From NCBI RefSeq assembly GCF_020905295.1, contig NZ_JAJJMM010000001.1, positions 6,138,001-6,202,000 of the forward strand: a DNA stretch of 64,000 nt, written 5' to 3'. Source of the DNA: Flavobacterium piscisymbiosum (GTDB lineage Bacteria; Bacteroidota; Bacteroidia; Flavobacteriales; Flavobacteriaceae). The notes under the pieces were generated by a model. The model had not been told where the DNA came from. It did no database searches and worked only from the letters and a program-made list of their open reading frames with translations. This document shows positions 8,905 to 16,911 of the stretch, piece after piece (position 1 is the stretch's first letter; each line of letters begins with the position of its first letter). The position numbers were made by a program, and so were the translations under genes.

Positions 8905-10026
8905 TTATTTTTTTGAAGAAGAAATCGGTGCGATTTTTACTCCGTCTCTTAAATTTCCTATTCCTTCTGTAATGATGATATCTCCGGCTTTTACTCCTTC
9001 GGTTACTACATATTCTTTTTCGGTTGATTCGTTTCTTATTTTTATTTCAGTGTTGTGCACTACGTTTTGAGCGTCTACTGTAAAGACAAAAAAGCGGCTT
9101 TGCAATTCGAATACTGCTTTTTTAGGAACCAAAATGGCGGCTGTAAACTGTCTTGGAATCACAATTGTAGCACTTGCTCCACTCCAAAGTTTTCCTTGCG
9201 GATTTGGAAAAACGGCTTTGAAATTGGCAGATCCTGTACCTGCATTTAAAACTCCGCTTAAAGTCTGGATTTTTCCTTTTGAGGAATAGGTTTCTCCATC
9301 GGCAGTAACCAGAGAAACTTCGGGCATATTCCTGAATTTATCTTTTAATTGATTACCTGAAAATTGTCCCAAAAAAGAGTTTAACTGCTGCTGACTTAAA
9401 GAGAAATAAGCGTAAATATTTTTGGTATTGGCAACTGTAGTCAAAGGATCCGGTGCCGAACTGCTGACCAAACTTCCTATTTTAAAAGGTAAACTTCCCA
9501 CAACTCCATTAATTGGGCTAACAATATTCGTGAACGCCAATTTCGATTTTGCCGAAGATAAATCAGCATTGGCCTGGCTTAATTCGGCTCGTTTTACGCG
9601 TTCTATATTTTTGGCTGAGGTTAATTCGTAGTTGTTTATAATTTTCTTTTCAGCTAAAGCCGATGTTCTTTTGGTTTGAATAACGGCTGTTTCCAGACTG
9701 GCTTCGGCGGCGAGAACTGCGGCTTTCTTGTTGTTTACTTCCTGCAAATAACTATTGGCATCGATTTTAAACAACGCTTGTCCTTTGGCTACAGCCGAAC
9801 CTTCTTCTACATAAACCTGCTCTATATAACCGTCTACTTTTGAGCGTATTTCGACAGTTTGTTCCCCTTCTAAAGTGGTGGGATATTCTACCGAAACATC
9901 GGCTTTTTGAGCCTTTAGCGTAAGCGTTGGATATGATACCGGACTTTCTGTTTGTTCTGTTTTTTTAGTCTCGCATGAAACTATCGAAAGTGTTCCTATA
10001 AACAGGATTGCTGCTATTTTTTTCAT
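8905..10026 (-). CDS. RND efflux periplasmic adaptor lipoprotein (AcrA/MexA-like)
   Basis: 373 residues with a lipoprotein signal peptide ending at Cys 18 (GTLSIVSC). The biotinyl-lipoyl-like motif is at about residues 60-100 (EIRSKVDGYIEQVYVEEGSA), followed by the alpha-hairpin and the second lipoyl half (FTNIVSPINGVVGSLPFKIG). The C-terminal membrane-proximal domain ends with GVKAGDIIITEGIGNLRDG. This is the membrane fusion protein linking the pump to the outer membrane duct. Its ATG overlaps the stop codon of the preceding DUF2480 gene (TAATG), which indicates translational coupling. Confidence 0.93.
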   Translation of the reverse strand: MKKIAAILFIGTLSIVSCETKKTEQTESPVSYPTLTLKAQKADVSVEYPTTLEGEQTVEIRSKVDGYIEQVYVEEGSAVAKGQALFKIDANSYLQEVNNKKAAVLAAEASLETAVIQTKRTSALAEKKIINNYELTSAKNIERVKRAELSQANADLSSAKSKLAFTNIVSPINGVVGSLPFKIGSLVSSSAPDPLTTVANTKNIYAYFSLSQQQLNSFLGQFSGNQLKDKFRNMPEVSLVTADGETYSSKGKIQTLSGVLNAGTGSANFKAVFPNPQGKLWSGASATIVIPRQFTAAILVPKKAVFELQSRFFVFTVDAQNVVHNTEIKIRNESTEKEYVVTEGVKAGDIIITEGIGNLRDGVKIAPISSSKK

Positions 10027-10523
10027 TATTTTCTTTTATAAATCATTAAAGGAGAACCTGCTTCTCCCCACATTAGGGTTTTTACATATTTAATTAACTG
10101 GCTTGTGGCCAATACGAGGATTTCTTCGGGTAATGATGAATTGGCTTTAAGCACTACTTTTTGATTGATGAAAGACGAAAATTCTATTTTCCGTACTCTT
10201 TCGATCCATAAAAGATTGATGTGGTTTTCTGTTACAGCATACACAACTATTGATACATGAGGCGCTAGCAATGAACTAATTAGCACATAAGCCCAAAGCG
10301 GAACAATAGCATCATTTGAACAAGTGATTACGACATCTTTTCCTGTAAACTGCGTCCAGTTGATATTGGCCATTTCAGATCGAAAGGCTTTTTCCTGCAA
10401 TAGAAAATCTTCTATTAGAAAAGGCACAATATCGAATAGTATAAAGTCATTTTCAACGGGTTTGTACGACCGTAAATCGAGGGTTTGTATGCCTGAAGCA
10501 TCTATTTTATTTAGTATTTCCAT
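10026..10523 (-). CDS. DUF2480 family protein, first gene of the RND operon
   Basis: 165 residues, cytosolic, no signal peptide. The pattern LFDIVPFLIEDFLLQEKAFR, then GKDVVITCSNDAIVPLWAYV, and the C-terminal LMWGEAGSPLMIYKRK match the Bacteroidota DUF2480 family, which has no established biochemical role and which I recall often being linked to SUF iron-sulfur genes. Its stop codon overlaps the adaptor start (TAATG), so it is co-translated with the efflux pump. The divergent regulator at 10944 belongs to the same broad family as SufR (COG2345). That may link the unit to redox or iron-sulfur stress (inference). Confidence 0.75.
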   Translation of the reverse strand: MEILNKIDASGIQTLDLRSYKPVENDFILFDIVPFLIEDFLLQEKAFRSEMANINWTQFTGKDVVITCSNDAIVPLWAYVLISSLLAPHVSIVVYAVTENHINLLWIERVRKIEFSSFINQKVVLKANSSLPEEILVLATSQLIKYVKTLMWGEAGSPLMIYKRK

Positions 10524-10615
10524 ATCTGGATGATTAAAAAATTGAGGTATTATTGTGTTTTAAGTTTTTGAATTTTGCTGATTTTTAGGCATAGATATCC
10601 CCTGCCCAATCTGAA

Positions 10616-10633
10616 TACTATTTTTTTATAGTA
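10616..10633. promoter_or_regulatory. Small inverted repeat upstream of the RND operon
   Basis: TACTAT (10616-10621) and ATAGTA (10628-10633) are separated by six T. It lies about 93 bases upstream of the operon's first start codon in the 420-base divergent region, so it could be an operator. No clear TAnnTTTG box was found for the minus strand. The rest of 10524-10870 shows nothing recognisable. Confidence 0.3.
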
Positions 10634-10876
10634 GGTTGAGTAAGTAAATCTTTAATTAAAATTTTTTGAGATTTTTAAAATCTAGAGGATATACTATTTA
10701 AAAGTTTTCATCAGCACATTCCAGTACGGAACGATATAAACAGGCAAAATAATCCTATCATATGAACTAAGGGGAGGTGATCGTAATTCTAGTACCATAA
10801 TTTTACAGTTTGTATTAATAAATGCTGTAACTCACAAGTTGGATTGCTTTTAGGATAATAATATCTCGCAATGAGC

Positions 10877-10907
10877 TTTGATAAGTAAGGCAAAATTAAT
10901 AATTTTG
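10877..10907 (+). promoter_or_regulatory. Consensus Bacteroidota promoter of the COG2345 regulator
   Basis: TTTG (10877-10880), a 19-base spacer and TAATTTTG (10900-10907) match the TTTG-N19-TAnnTTTG consensus exactly. The -7 box is also half of a 17-base palindrome (CAAAATTA-A-TAATTTTG, 10891-10907). The start codon is 36 bases downstream. Confidence 0.75.
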
Positions 10908-10910
10908 CAT

Positions 10911-10938
10911 AATAAAACAACTAAATACTTGTTTTATT
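10911..10938. promoter_or_regulatory. Perfect 10-bp inverted repeat, candidate autoregulatory operator
   Basis: AATAAAACAA (10911-10920) and TTGTTTTATT (10929-10938) form a perfect dyad with an 8-base spacer, starting 3 bases after the -7 box and ending 5 bases before the ATG at 10944. Binding there would block transcription start of the regulator gene, as expected for autorepression. The protein-DNA link is inference. Confidence 0.6.
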
Positions 10939-10943
10939 AATTT

Positions 10944-11555
10944 ATGACTACAAATAAGATTTTAATGTTGCTTAAAATGCGAGGTTCTCTTACGGCTCTC
11001 GAGATTGCGCATGAGCTTAAGATAACCAAGGAAGGTGTTCGACAACAGCTAGTTAAACTTGTCGAAGAAGAACTTATTCATCCTCAGGAAGAATCTAAAG
11101 GTGTGGGAAGACCTCAAAAAACGTTTAGCCTTACAGTAAACGGAAATGCTAAATTCCCCGATACTCATGCTGAACTGACCTTAAAACTAATTAATATTAT
11201 TAGTTTGATGGGAAACAATATGCTCGATGATGTTATTAATGTTTATGAAGAAGTAGGGAAAAAGAAATATCACGAAGAAATTGATACTATCGATAATTTG
11301 GAACAAAAAATAGAAAAACTTGTCGAAATAAGAACAAGAGAAGGTTATATGGCCGAATACTCTAAGAATGACGAAGGTTTTCTTTTGGTCGAAAACCACT
11401 GCCCTATTTGTGCAGCTGCTACTATTTGTCAGGGCTTTTGTTCGTCTGAATTAAATACTTTCAGATCTGTATTGGGCAATGATGTTATGATCAATCGTAT
11501 TAGCCATATTATTGCAGGAGAAAGAAGATGTGCGTATCAAATTACCTTGAATTAA
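10944..11555 (+). CDS. COG2345/SufR-like winged-helix regulator with C-terminal cysteine cluster
   Basis: 203 residues. The N-terminus (about 5-60) is a winged helix with recognition region AHELKITKEGVRQQLVKLVE. The C-terminus holds five cysteines (C153, C156, C162, C166, C196) in NHCPICAAATICQGFC and ERRCAY, the pattern of COG2345 regulators, which include the Fe-S-binding SufR repressor. An Fe-S or metal cofactor is plausible but not shown by sequence alone. It is divergent from the DUF2480-RND efflux operon, its likely target. A consensus promoter and a perfect palindrome lie directly upstream, suggesting autoregulation. A terminator shared with the convergent TolC gene follows. Confidence 0.82.
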   Translation: MTTNKILMLLKMRGSLTALEIAHELKITKEGVRQQLVKLVEEELIHPQEESKGVGRPQKTFSLTVNGNAKFPDTHAELTLKLINIISLMGNNMLDDVINVYEEVGKKKYHEEIDTIDNLEQKIEKLVEIRTREGYMAEYSKNDEGFLLVENHCPICAAATICQGFCSSELNTFRSVLGNDVMINRISHIIAGERRCAYQITLN

Positions 11556-11587
11556 TTTCGCTTTTAAATAGACAAGACATTAAATAG

Positions 11588-11623
11588 AAAAAACCTGCAA
11601 AACATCAATTTTACAGGTTTTTT
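11588..11623. terminator. Bidirectional intrinsic terminator
   Basis: AAAAAACCTG (11588-11597) pairs with CAGGTTTTTT (11614-11623), and inner CAAAA/TTTTA extends the stem. With A-runs left and T-runs right it can end both the regulator transcript and the minus-strand secretion operon. Confidence 0.8.
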
Positions 11624-11665
11624 CAGTCAACGAATAAATATAATTAAATTCTAAAGTATTAAAAA

Positions 11666-13099
11666 TCAATCTGGGTTTGCCAGTATTTTATACAACTCAG
11701 CATTCGAAATATAATACTGATTCTCGATACTAATTTGGGACAGTTTTGCACTTACCAGATTATTTTCTCTTGAATTGATTAAGAATATTGAGCTTTCGCC
11801 AAAGGAAAACAGTTTCTCCTCTGAGTTGAGCATCGTCACGTAATCTTTGACCAGATTATCAATAACATTTTTTTGCCTTTTTAATGAAGCAATTTCAGTT
11901 TGCTGTGCTTTGATTTTATTTTTAAGTTCAAGTCTTTGCTGATCGATATCAAACTTTAAATCCTGAATTTTAAGCTTCGCGAGTTTAAGTCCTCCGCGTT
12001 CTTTTCGCAGAAAAATTGGAATACTAAAATCGATATTAAACTTATAATCATCGGCATTAAAAGAATTAAAATAAGAAGGTTCAGAAATATAATTGTAACC
12101 CACATTCAGCTTTGGCAATAATGAATTTGCTTTGAGTTGTCTGTTGATTTCGAGCATAGACATTTTAGTTTCCAGAGCCTGAATTTTAGGATGCGCTTCA
12201 AATGTTTCTGAGTTGACCATCATCGCTGAGGTTTTCAAGGTGCCCTCGAGTGTCTGAATTAAATTCTGCTCTGGTTTTACATTCTCTTCTAACTCCACCG
12301 GAACACTTTCGATCCATAAATAATTAGACAGATTCAGTTTGGCTTTGGCCAGTTTCAGGTTTCCGTTTTCTACATTCAGTTCCCTGTTTCTTACTGTAAT
12401 TCCGGCTTCGACACTGTCTATTGCAGGAGAATCTCCCAATTCTATCAGTTTTTTTACTCCGGCAAAACGAGTACTGGCAAAACCCAGATAACTTTTATAA
12501 AGTTCAGCTTCGTTGTAACTTTTTCTCCATTCAAAATATGCTTCACTGGCTTTGTACAAAACCTCGATGGCTCTCAATTTTCGTTGTGCATCGCTTAGTT
12601 TTAACTGCAATTTTCCTTCGCGAACATCAGCCATCCTCTGGTTGATAAACATTCCCTGACCCAAAGCTACGCTAATTCCTAATGAAGTTAATCCGGCTTC
12701 GGGCGTACGATTTTGTGGATTGTAATATTGCCCGTTTGTATCATCAAAACCGGCTTTGATTTCGACACCGTACCAGGTTGGAATTTTGAAACTGCTGTTT
12801 AATAAAGAATAATATTCGGTTCCTTTAAATTCTTTTTTATTGTAATCTACTTCAATTTTTGGATCAAATCCTCCGCGCGCCACCATAAGCATTGCTTGAG
12901 CGCTGCTCACTTCTAGGTTGGCTTGTTTTACCAGCGGATGGTATTTTTTTACATATCCTAAAAACTCGCTATAACTTAATTCTTCTTTATTAAAATCCTG
13001 ACTGTAACCCGTAACAATGCTAAATAAGAATAAAAAAGAAAATAATTTTATAGCAGTTCTCCTTTTATTTTTTGTCCTTTCCATTTGCTGCTTTTTCAT
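11666..13099 (-). CDS. TolC family outer membrane protein of a type I secretion-like set
   Basis: About 477 residues from the ATG ending at 13099. A later ATG (13084) gives a shorter n-region, while the first possible one (13129) would overlap the upstream HlyD gene by 65 bases. The signal peptide ends near GYSQ. The TolC pattern includes an N-terminal YSEFLGYVKKYHPLVKQANL and long coiled-coil helices, and the C-terminal repeat ends with NAELYKILANPD. This branch is common beside HlyD and peptidase-less ABC genes in Bacteroidota. It should form the outer membrane duct. Its start overlaps the 3' end of the HlyD gene, so it is co-transcribed with HlyD and the ABC protein. Confidence 0.85.
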   Translation of the reverse strand: MKKQQMERTKNKRRTAIKLFSFLFLFSIVTGYSQDFNKEELSYSEFLGYVKKYHPLVKQANLEVSSAQAMLMVARGGFDPKIEVDYNKKEFKGTEYYSLLNSSFKIPTWYGVEIKAGFDDTNGQYYNPQNRTPEAGLTSLGISVALGQGMFINQRMADVREGKLQLKLSDAQRKLRAIEVLYKASEAYFEWRKSYNEAELYKSYLGFASTRFAGVKKLIELGDSPAIDSVEAGITVRNRELNVENGNLKLAKAKLNLSNYLWIESVPVELEENVKPEQNLIQTLEGTLKTSAMMVNSETFEAHPKIQALETKMSMLEINRQLKANSLLPKLNVGYNYISEPSYFNSFNADDYKFNIDFSIPIFLRKERGGLKLAKLKIQDLKFDIDQQRLELKNKIKAQQTEIASLKRQKNVIDNLVKDYVTMLNSEEKLFSFGESSIFLINSRENNLVSAKLSQISIENQYYISNAELYKILANPD

Positions 13100-14420
13100 C
13101 TGACTTATAATAATTTGGCGGAAAACCATTTAGGTTACGCCATATTTCGTACCATACCGAAACGGTTTCTAACAATGCTATACTTTGTGCACCGGCACCT
13201 ATACTAAGTTCTTTTGGCCATTTCTCTTCTTTATTTCCATCGGGAGCGATTAGTACCCTGTATTTTCCGTTGGCACTAATAAAATTTTCGATAGCCACAA
13301 TTTTACCTCCAAAAGTTCCGTAAGACAATCCCGGCCATCCTGAAAATACAATTCTTGGCCAACCGTCAAACCAAACACGTACATTTGCACCACGGTGTAC
13401 CAACGGAAGATCGATAGGATCTACATACGTTTCTACCGCAATATCATAACTCGCAGGCATTATGCTTACAATTGGAGTTCCTTCTTTTATGGTTTCTCCA
13501 AGACCGGTTAGTAAAGCACGGTTTACATATCCGCTTTGAGGCGCTGTGATATAGTACATTCCGTTTCTTATGCTATAATTCGCATATTGATTCTCCAGCT
13601 TATTTACCTGAGCTTCTGTATCATATTGTGTGCTTAAAGCGGTAAACTTATCACTTCTTGATTTTGATATTTTTTCTGCATATTCAGCCTTAATTCTACT
13701 AATCTCTACCTGAGCATTTATGAACTCATTTTTACTGCTTAGCAATTTATTTTGCTGCGTAATGATATAAGCTTCAGATTCCTGCAATTTCAGCCGTTTT
13801 TGCTCTACATCGGTCATTGGTTTTAAACCTTCTTTATTAAGGGCAGTAGAACGATTAAACTGTGTCTGAGCGATTCTTAACTGTGTTTTTACCGCTTCAA
13901 GATCCATACTGTCACTTTTTATTTTCAGCAGGGACTGTTTTATTTTATTTTGTGCTTGTTGCAGTTTTAGTTCTCTTTCGGTATTAAGCGATTTTGCCTG
14001 ATCATTAAGCGAAGTCACTTTATCGCCATAAGATTCTACCGCCATTTTTTTAGCATCGACCTGGTCTTTGGTATTTCCAACCAAATTTGGATCTAAGTAA
14101 TCTTCTTTGGTTTCTGAAATAAAAAGAATCGTATCTCCTTTTTTTACATAATCGCCTTCTTTTACAAACCATTTCTCTACTCTACCGGCAATGGCATTAT
14201 GAACCGTTTGTGGTCTTTGATCCGGTTTTAAGGTAGTTACTGATCCGCTTCCTGAAATGTTTTGTGTCCAGGGAAGGAACAAACACGCTAGTCCGAACAA
14301 TAAAAAACCTATGATAACTCTGTTTAAAATTTTATAATGAGGTCTGCGGGCAACGCTGGTTATCGAAGCGTATTTTCCCGGAGTAATAAGTACGTTATTA
14401 TCTTTAGATAAATTGAGCAT
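13065..14420 (-). CDS. HlyD family membrane fusion protein
   Basis: 451 residues with one N-terminal membrane helix (about 33-51, VIIGFLLFGLACLFLPW). The lipoyl motif (AIAGRVEKWFVKEGDYVKKG) is followed by an approximately 200-residue coiled-coil hairpin (about 120-285) and the second lipoyl half (ITAPQSGYVNRALLTGLGET). The C-terminal beta-barrel contains VRVWFDGWPRIVFSGWPGLS. It bridges the inner membrane ABC protein and the TolC protein. It starts 2 bases after the ABC gene ends and overlaps the TolC gene, a tight operon. Confidence 0.9.
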   Translation of the reverse strand: MLNLSKDNNVLITPGKYASITSVARRPHYKILNRVIIGFLLFGLACLFLPWTQNISGSGSVTTLKPDQRPQTVHNAIAGRVEKWFVKEGDYVKKGDTILFISETKEDYLDPNLVGNTKDQVDAKKMAVESYGDKVTSLNDQAKSLNTERELKLQQAQNKIKQSLLKIKSDSMDLEAVKTQLRIAQTQFNRSTALNKEGLKPMTDVEQKRLKLQESEAYIITQQNKLLSSKNEFINAQVEISRIKAEYAEKISKSRSDKFTALSTQYDTEAQVNKLENQYANYSIRNGMYYITAPQSGYVNRALLTGLGETIKEGTPIVSIMPASYDIAVETYVDPIDLPLVHRGANVRVWFDGWPRIVFSGWPGLSYGTFGGKIVAIENFISANGKYRVLIAPDGNKEEKWPKELSIGAGAQSIALLETVSVWYEIWRNLNGFPPNYYKSDEKAANGKDKK

Positions 14421-14422
14421 GA

Positions 14423-16078
14423 TTAAAGCTTTATGTCGTTAATAATTTTTCCATCATCAATCGTGATCATACGGTCGCATTTATTCTTCCAAATATCATT
14501 TTTAGAAGTTAAAATTACCGTCCAGTTATTTTCTTCAGAAAGTAAAAAATCAACTATTTTGCCCGAAGTCAATTCGTCCATTTTATCAACGGGATCTTCG
14601 AGGAATAATATATTCGGTTTGTTTACAATGCTTCGTGCCAAAAGAATTTTTTGAACATCTGAAGCCGAAAGTTCGCGCCCGCCCGGATGAATCTGATTCT
14701 CAAGTCCGTTAGGAAAAGTTTTAATGTATGGTGTAAGGCAGACATTGTCTAAAGCCCATTTTAGCTCATCATTATCAATGGTTTCGTTACCAAAAAGAAT
14801 ATTCTCCCTAATGGTTCCGGCAAAAAGCGTATCGCCCTGCAAAAATGTACCTGCCTGCGCTCTGTACGTATTTTCATCCAGACGGTTCATATAATTATCT
14901 GTGATGTACATGGTACCGCTTTCGGGTTCGAGTAAACCTGAAAGTAAGCGTAATAAAGTACTTTTTCCGGCTCCGTTTGGCCCTCTTAAAATGATTTTTT
15001 CTCCCTGAGATATTTTCAGGTTGATGTTTTTAAGGGATTTTTTGTTGTGATCGGGATAGTTGTAAGCAACACTTTCGGTTTCGATATTGATGCCGGTGTC
15101 GCTTACCGCTGAGGTTTGCGGAATACCAGAAATCTCCATATCAGTAACCTGACCAATTTTTTCGACAGAAGTCAGTACATCATAAAATGATTCTAACCCA
15201 AAGATGATTTTTTCGACCGAATTGATCAGCAATACAATCACAATTTCAGCTGCCACAAACTGCCCAATATTCATTTGATGGTGAATTACCAGAAAACCAC
15301 CAATCGACAAAAGGGCAGCCGTAACAATAACTTTAAAAATAGTCAGCTGAATATATTGTTTTTTCATGACCTGAAAATGCTTCTCGCGATAATTGATATA
15401 TTCGCTCACATAACCGTCGTTTCTGTTTAATGCATATTCGAAACCGCCTTTTCTTCGAAAACTTTCACGATTGCGCGCAATTTCCTGAATCCAGGCTGCT
15501 ACTTTATATTTAAACTTAGATTCATTCAAACTGGTTTCTAAACCGTCTTTGTACGAAAATTTAAAAATGATATAAAGAATAACAATAAACAAAAGCCCAA
15601 TTACAGTAAAAAAGGAATGGTACAAAACCAGTAATATAATACCAAAACCTACCTGCAGAAAGGCGGCACAAAAATCCAGTAAAAGTTTTGCAGTTCCTTT
15701 TTGAACCATAAGCGTATCAAAAAAACGATTGGCTTTTTCGGGAGCATATTCTGAATACATTTCTTTAAATTTAATTAAAGGCATTCTGTAAGCAAATTCA
15801 AATGAAGATCGTACAAAAATTCGCTGTTGCAGATTTTCTACTATTCGGAGTTGTAATATGATCAGCACTCCGCCAAAACCAACTCCAACGGTTACCAGAA
15901 ACACAAGCACAACCCAAGAAACACTTAATTGTCCGCTCTGAATAAAATTAATAATAGCCTGAATCCCTAAAGGCAGTGAAAGATTTACGAGACCCGCAAA
16001 AGCGGCGTAAAATATAATTTGATATACGTCGCGCTTATCAAGTGCGAGTAAATTATAAAAACGTTTTAATGGTGTCAT
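14423..16078 (-). CDS. ABC transporter, type I secretion-like, peptidase-less, with degenerate ATPase motifs
   Basis: 551 residues: a membrane domain (about 1-310, up to six helices) and a nucleotide-binding domain (about 330-551). There is no N-terminal C39 or C39-like peptidase domain. Walker A is intact (GPNGAGKST, 366-374), as is the Q-loop Gln 414. The signature is LSASD (470-474) instead of LSGGQ. The Walker B end reads FLED (492-495) where FLDE is usual, and the switch His is absent (TVILTSKND). The family normally exports proteins or peptides through HlyD and TolC partners. Here ATP hydrolysis may be impaired or altered. The frame is intact, so the changes are not simple decay. Confidence 0.85.
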   Translation of the reverse strand: MTPLKRFYNLLALDKRDVYQIIFYAAFAGLVNLSLPLGIQAIINFIQSGQLSVSWVVLVFLVTVGVGFGGVLIILQLRIVENLQQRIFVRSSFEFAYRMPLIKFKEMYSEYAPEKANRFFDTLMVQKGTAKLLLDFCAAFLQVGFGIILLVLYHSFFTVIGLLFIVILYIIFKFSYKDGLETSLNESKFKYKVAAWIQEIARNRESFRRKGGFEYALNRNDGYVSEYINYREKHFQVMKKQYIQLTIFKVIVTAALLSIGGFLVIHHQMNIGQFVAAEIVIVLLINSVEKIIFGLESFYDVLTSVEKIGQVTDMEISGIPQTSAVSDTGINIETESVAYNYPDHNKKSLKNINLKISQGEKIILRGPNGAGKSTLLRLLSGLLEPESGTMYITDNYMNRLDENTYRAQAGTFLQGDTLFAGTIRENILFGNETIDNDELKWALDNVCLTPYIKTFPNGLENQIHPGGRELSASDVQKILLARSIVNKPNILFLEDPVDKMDELTSGKIVDFLLSEENNWTVILTSKNDIWKNKCDRMITIDDGKIINDIKL

Positions 16079-16185
16079 GAATTTATATATAAATACAAGA
16101 TTAATAGATAGACATTAACATACGGTAAATACCATATTAAGGTTGGTAGATTTTCATTTAAATCTACAAAAAAAAAGTGAAATAT

Positions 16186-16590
16186 TTACACAATCATCTC
16201 AGGTGGAGGCAAATAAATCTTGCCATGAAATGCAAATAAAAAAAGTGGATTGTCTATGTAGTTTTTCCTTTTAGATCCGTTTTTGAAATATAAACCCGCT
16301 ATATCTGCATCGTGAGGAACCAGATAATCTAATAAAACAATGCCTTTTGCCAATTTAGTTGTTTTGGCATCTTTGGTTTCATAATCGTCCAGTTCTTCGG
16401 GAATTCCGTCGCATTTGAATATTTTTTTCAGGAAATTGCAGGTCATTCCTTTTACGGAATTTACCTGAGCATTATCATTTATAATTTGGCTGAAATTATC
16501 AGACAAATTGATACTGCTCATTAAAAAATAGCCGATTAGCAACGCCTGTAGGCATTTGCATAAAAAACTATTTTTTATTTTATTCAGCAT
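16186..16590 (-). CDS. Small exported or membrane-anchored protein of unknown function upstream of the type I secretion-like genes
   Basis: 134 residues, not recognised. The N-terminus has a basic start and a hydrophobic stretch (about 12-27, CLQALLIGYFLMSSINL) resembling a signal peptide or anchor. Two cysteines follow in MTCNFLKKIFKCDG, then an acidic linker (EELDDYETKDAKTTK), and the end reads GKIYLPPPEMIV. It is on the same strand as the ABC-HlyD-TolC genes with a 107-base gap, so it may be an accessory protein or a secreted substrate (inference). No double-glycine leader is visible. A hairpin at 16632-16670 lies in its upstream region. Confidence 0.55.
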   Translation of the reverse strand: MLNKIKNSFLCKCLQALLIGYFLMSSINLSDNFSQIINDNAQVNSVKGMTCNFLKKIFKCDGIPEELDDYETKDAKTTKLAKGIVLLDYLVPHDADIAGLYFKNGSKRKNYIDNPLFLFAFHGKIYLPPPEMIV

Positions 16591-16631
16591 TTCTAAAAGT
16601 TATATTATTTGCAGCAATTAGATTGAAAAAA

Positions 16632-16676
16632 GGGCTATTTCAAATCCATTATTTCTTTAGAAAATAGCCCGTTTTT
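16632..16676. terminator. Hairpin with T-tracts upstream of the small secretion-associated gene
   Basis: GGGCTATTT (16632-16640) pairs with AAATAGCCC (16662-16670), with T-tracts on both strands (GTTTTT to the right; A-run 16626-16631 to the left). Placed 42 bases before the minus-strand start codon at 16590, it could be a second terminator of the phosphatase unit or an attenuator. The interval 16677-16850 holds no convincing gene. Confidence 0.5.
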
Positions 16677-16850
16677 AAAATATTTTTTCTCAAAAAAAGT
16701 ACAAGCGTGCAAGTTAAATCTAAATTTTCGCTGCCACATTAGAATAACATTAGAATTTCAGACCGCACACATAAACCACTTACTGCAAGACATTTAAAAA
16801 ATAATCACTTTATTTATTCCTTTACTTTTTTTGAAGATTCATTTATTTAT

Positions 16851-16886
16851 AAAAAAAAAGAGACAGTTTTATTGTAAACTGTCTCT
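16851..16886 (-). terminator. Intrinsic terminator of the alkaline phosphatase gene
   Basis: An 11-bp perfect stem, AGAGACAGTTT (16859-16869) with AAACTGTCTCT (16876-16886), and a 6-base loop. On the minus strand it is followed by nine T (plus-strand A 16851-16859), 26 bases after the stop codon. Confidence 0.85.
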
Positions 16887-16911
16887 TAAAATTTTTAAAA
16901 CAAAACGAATA

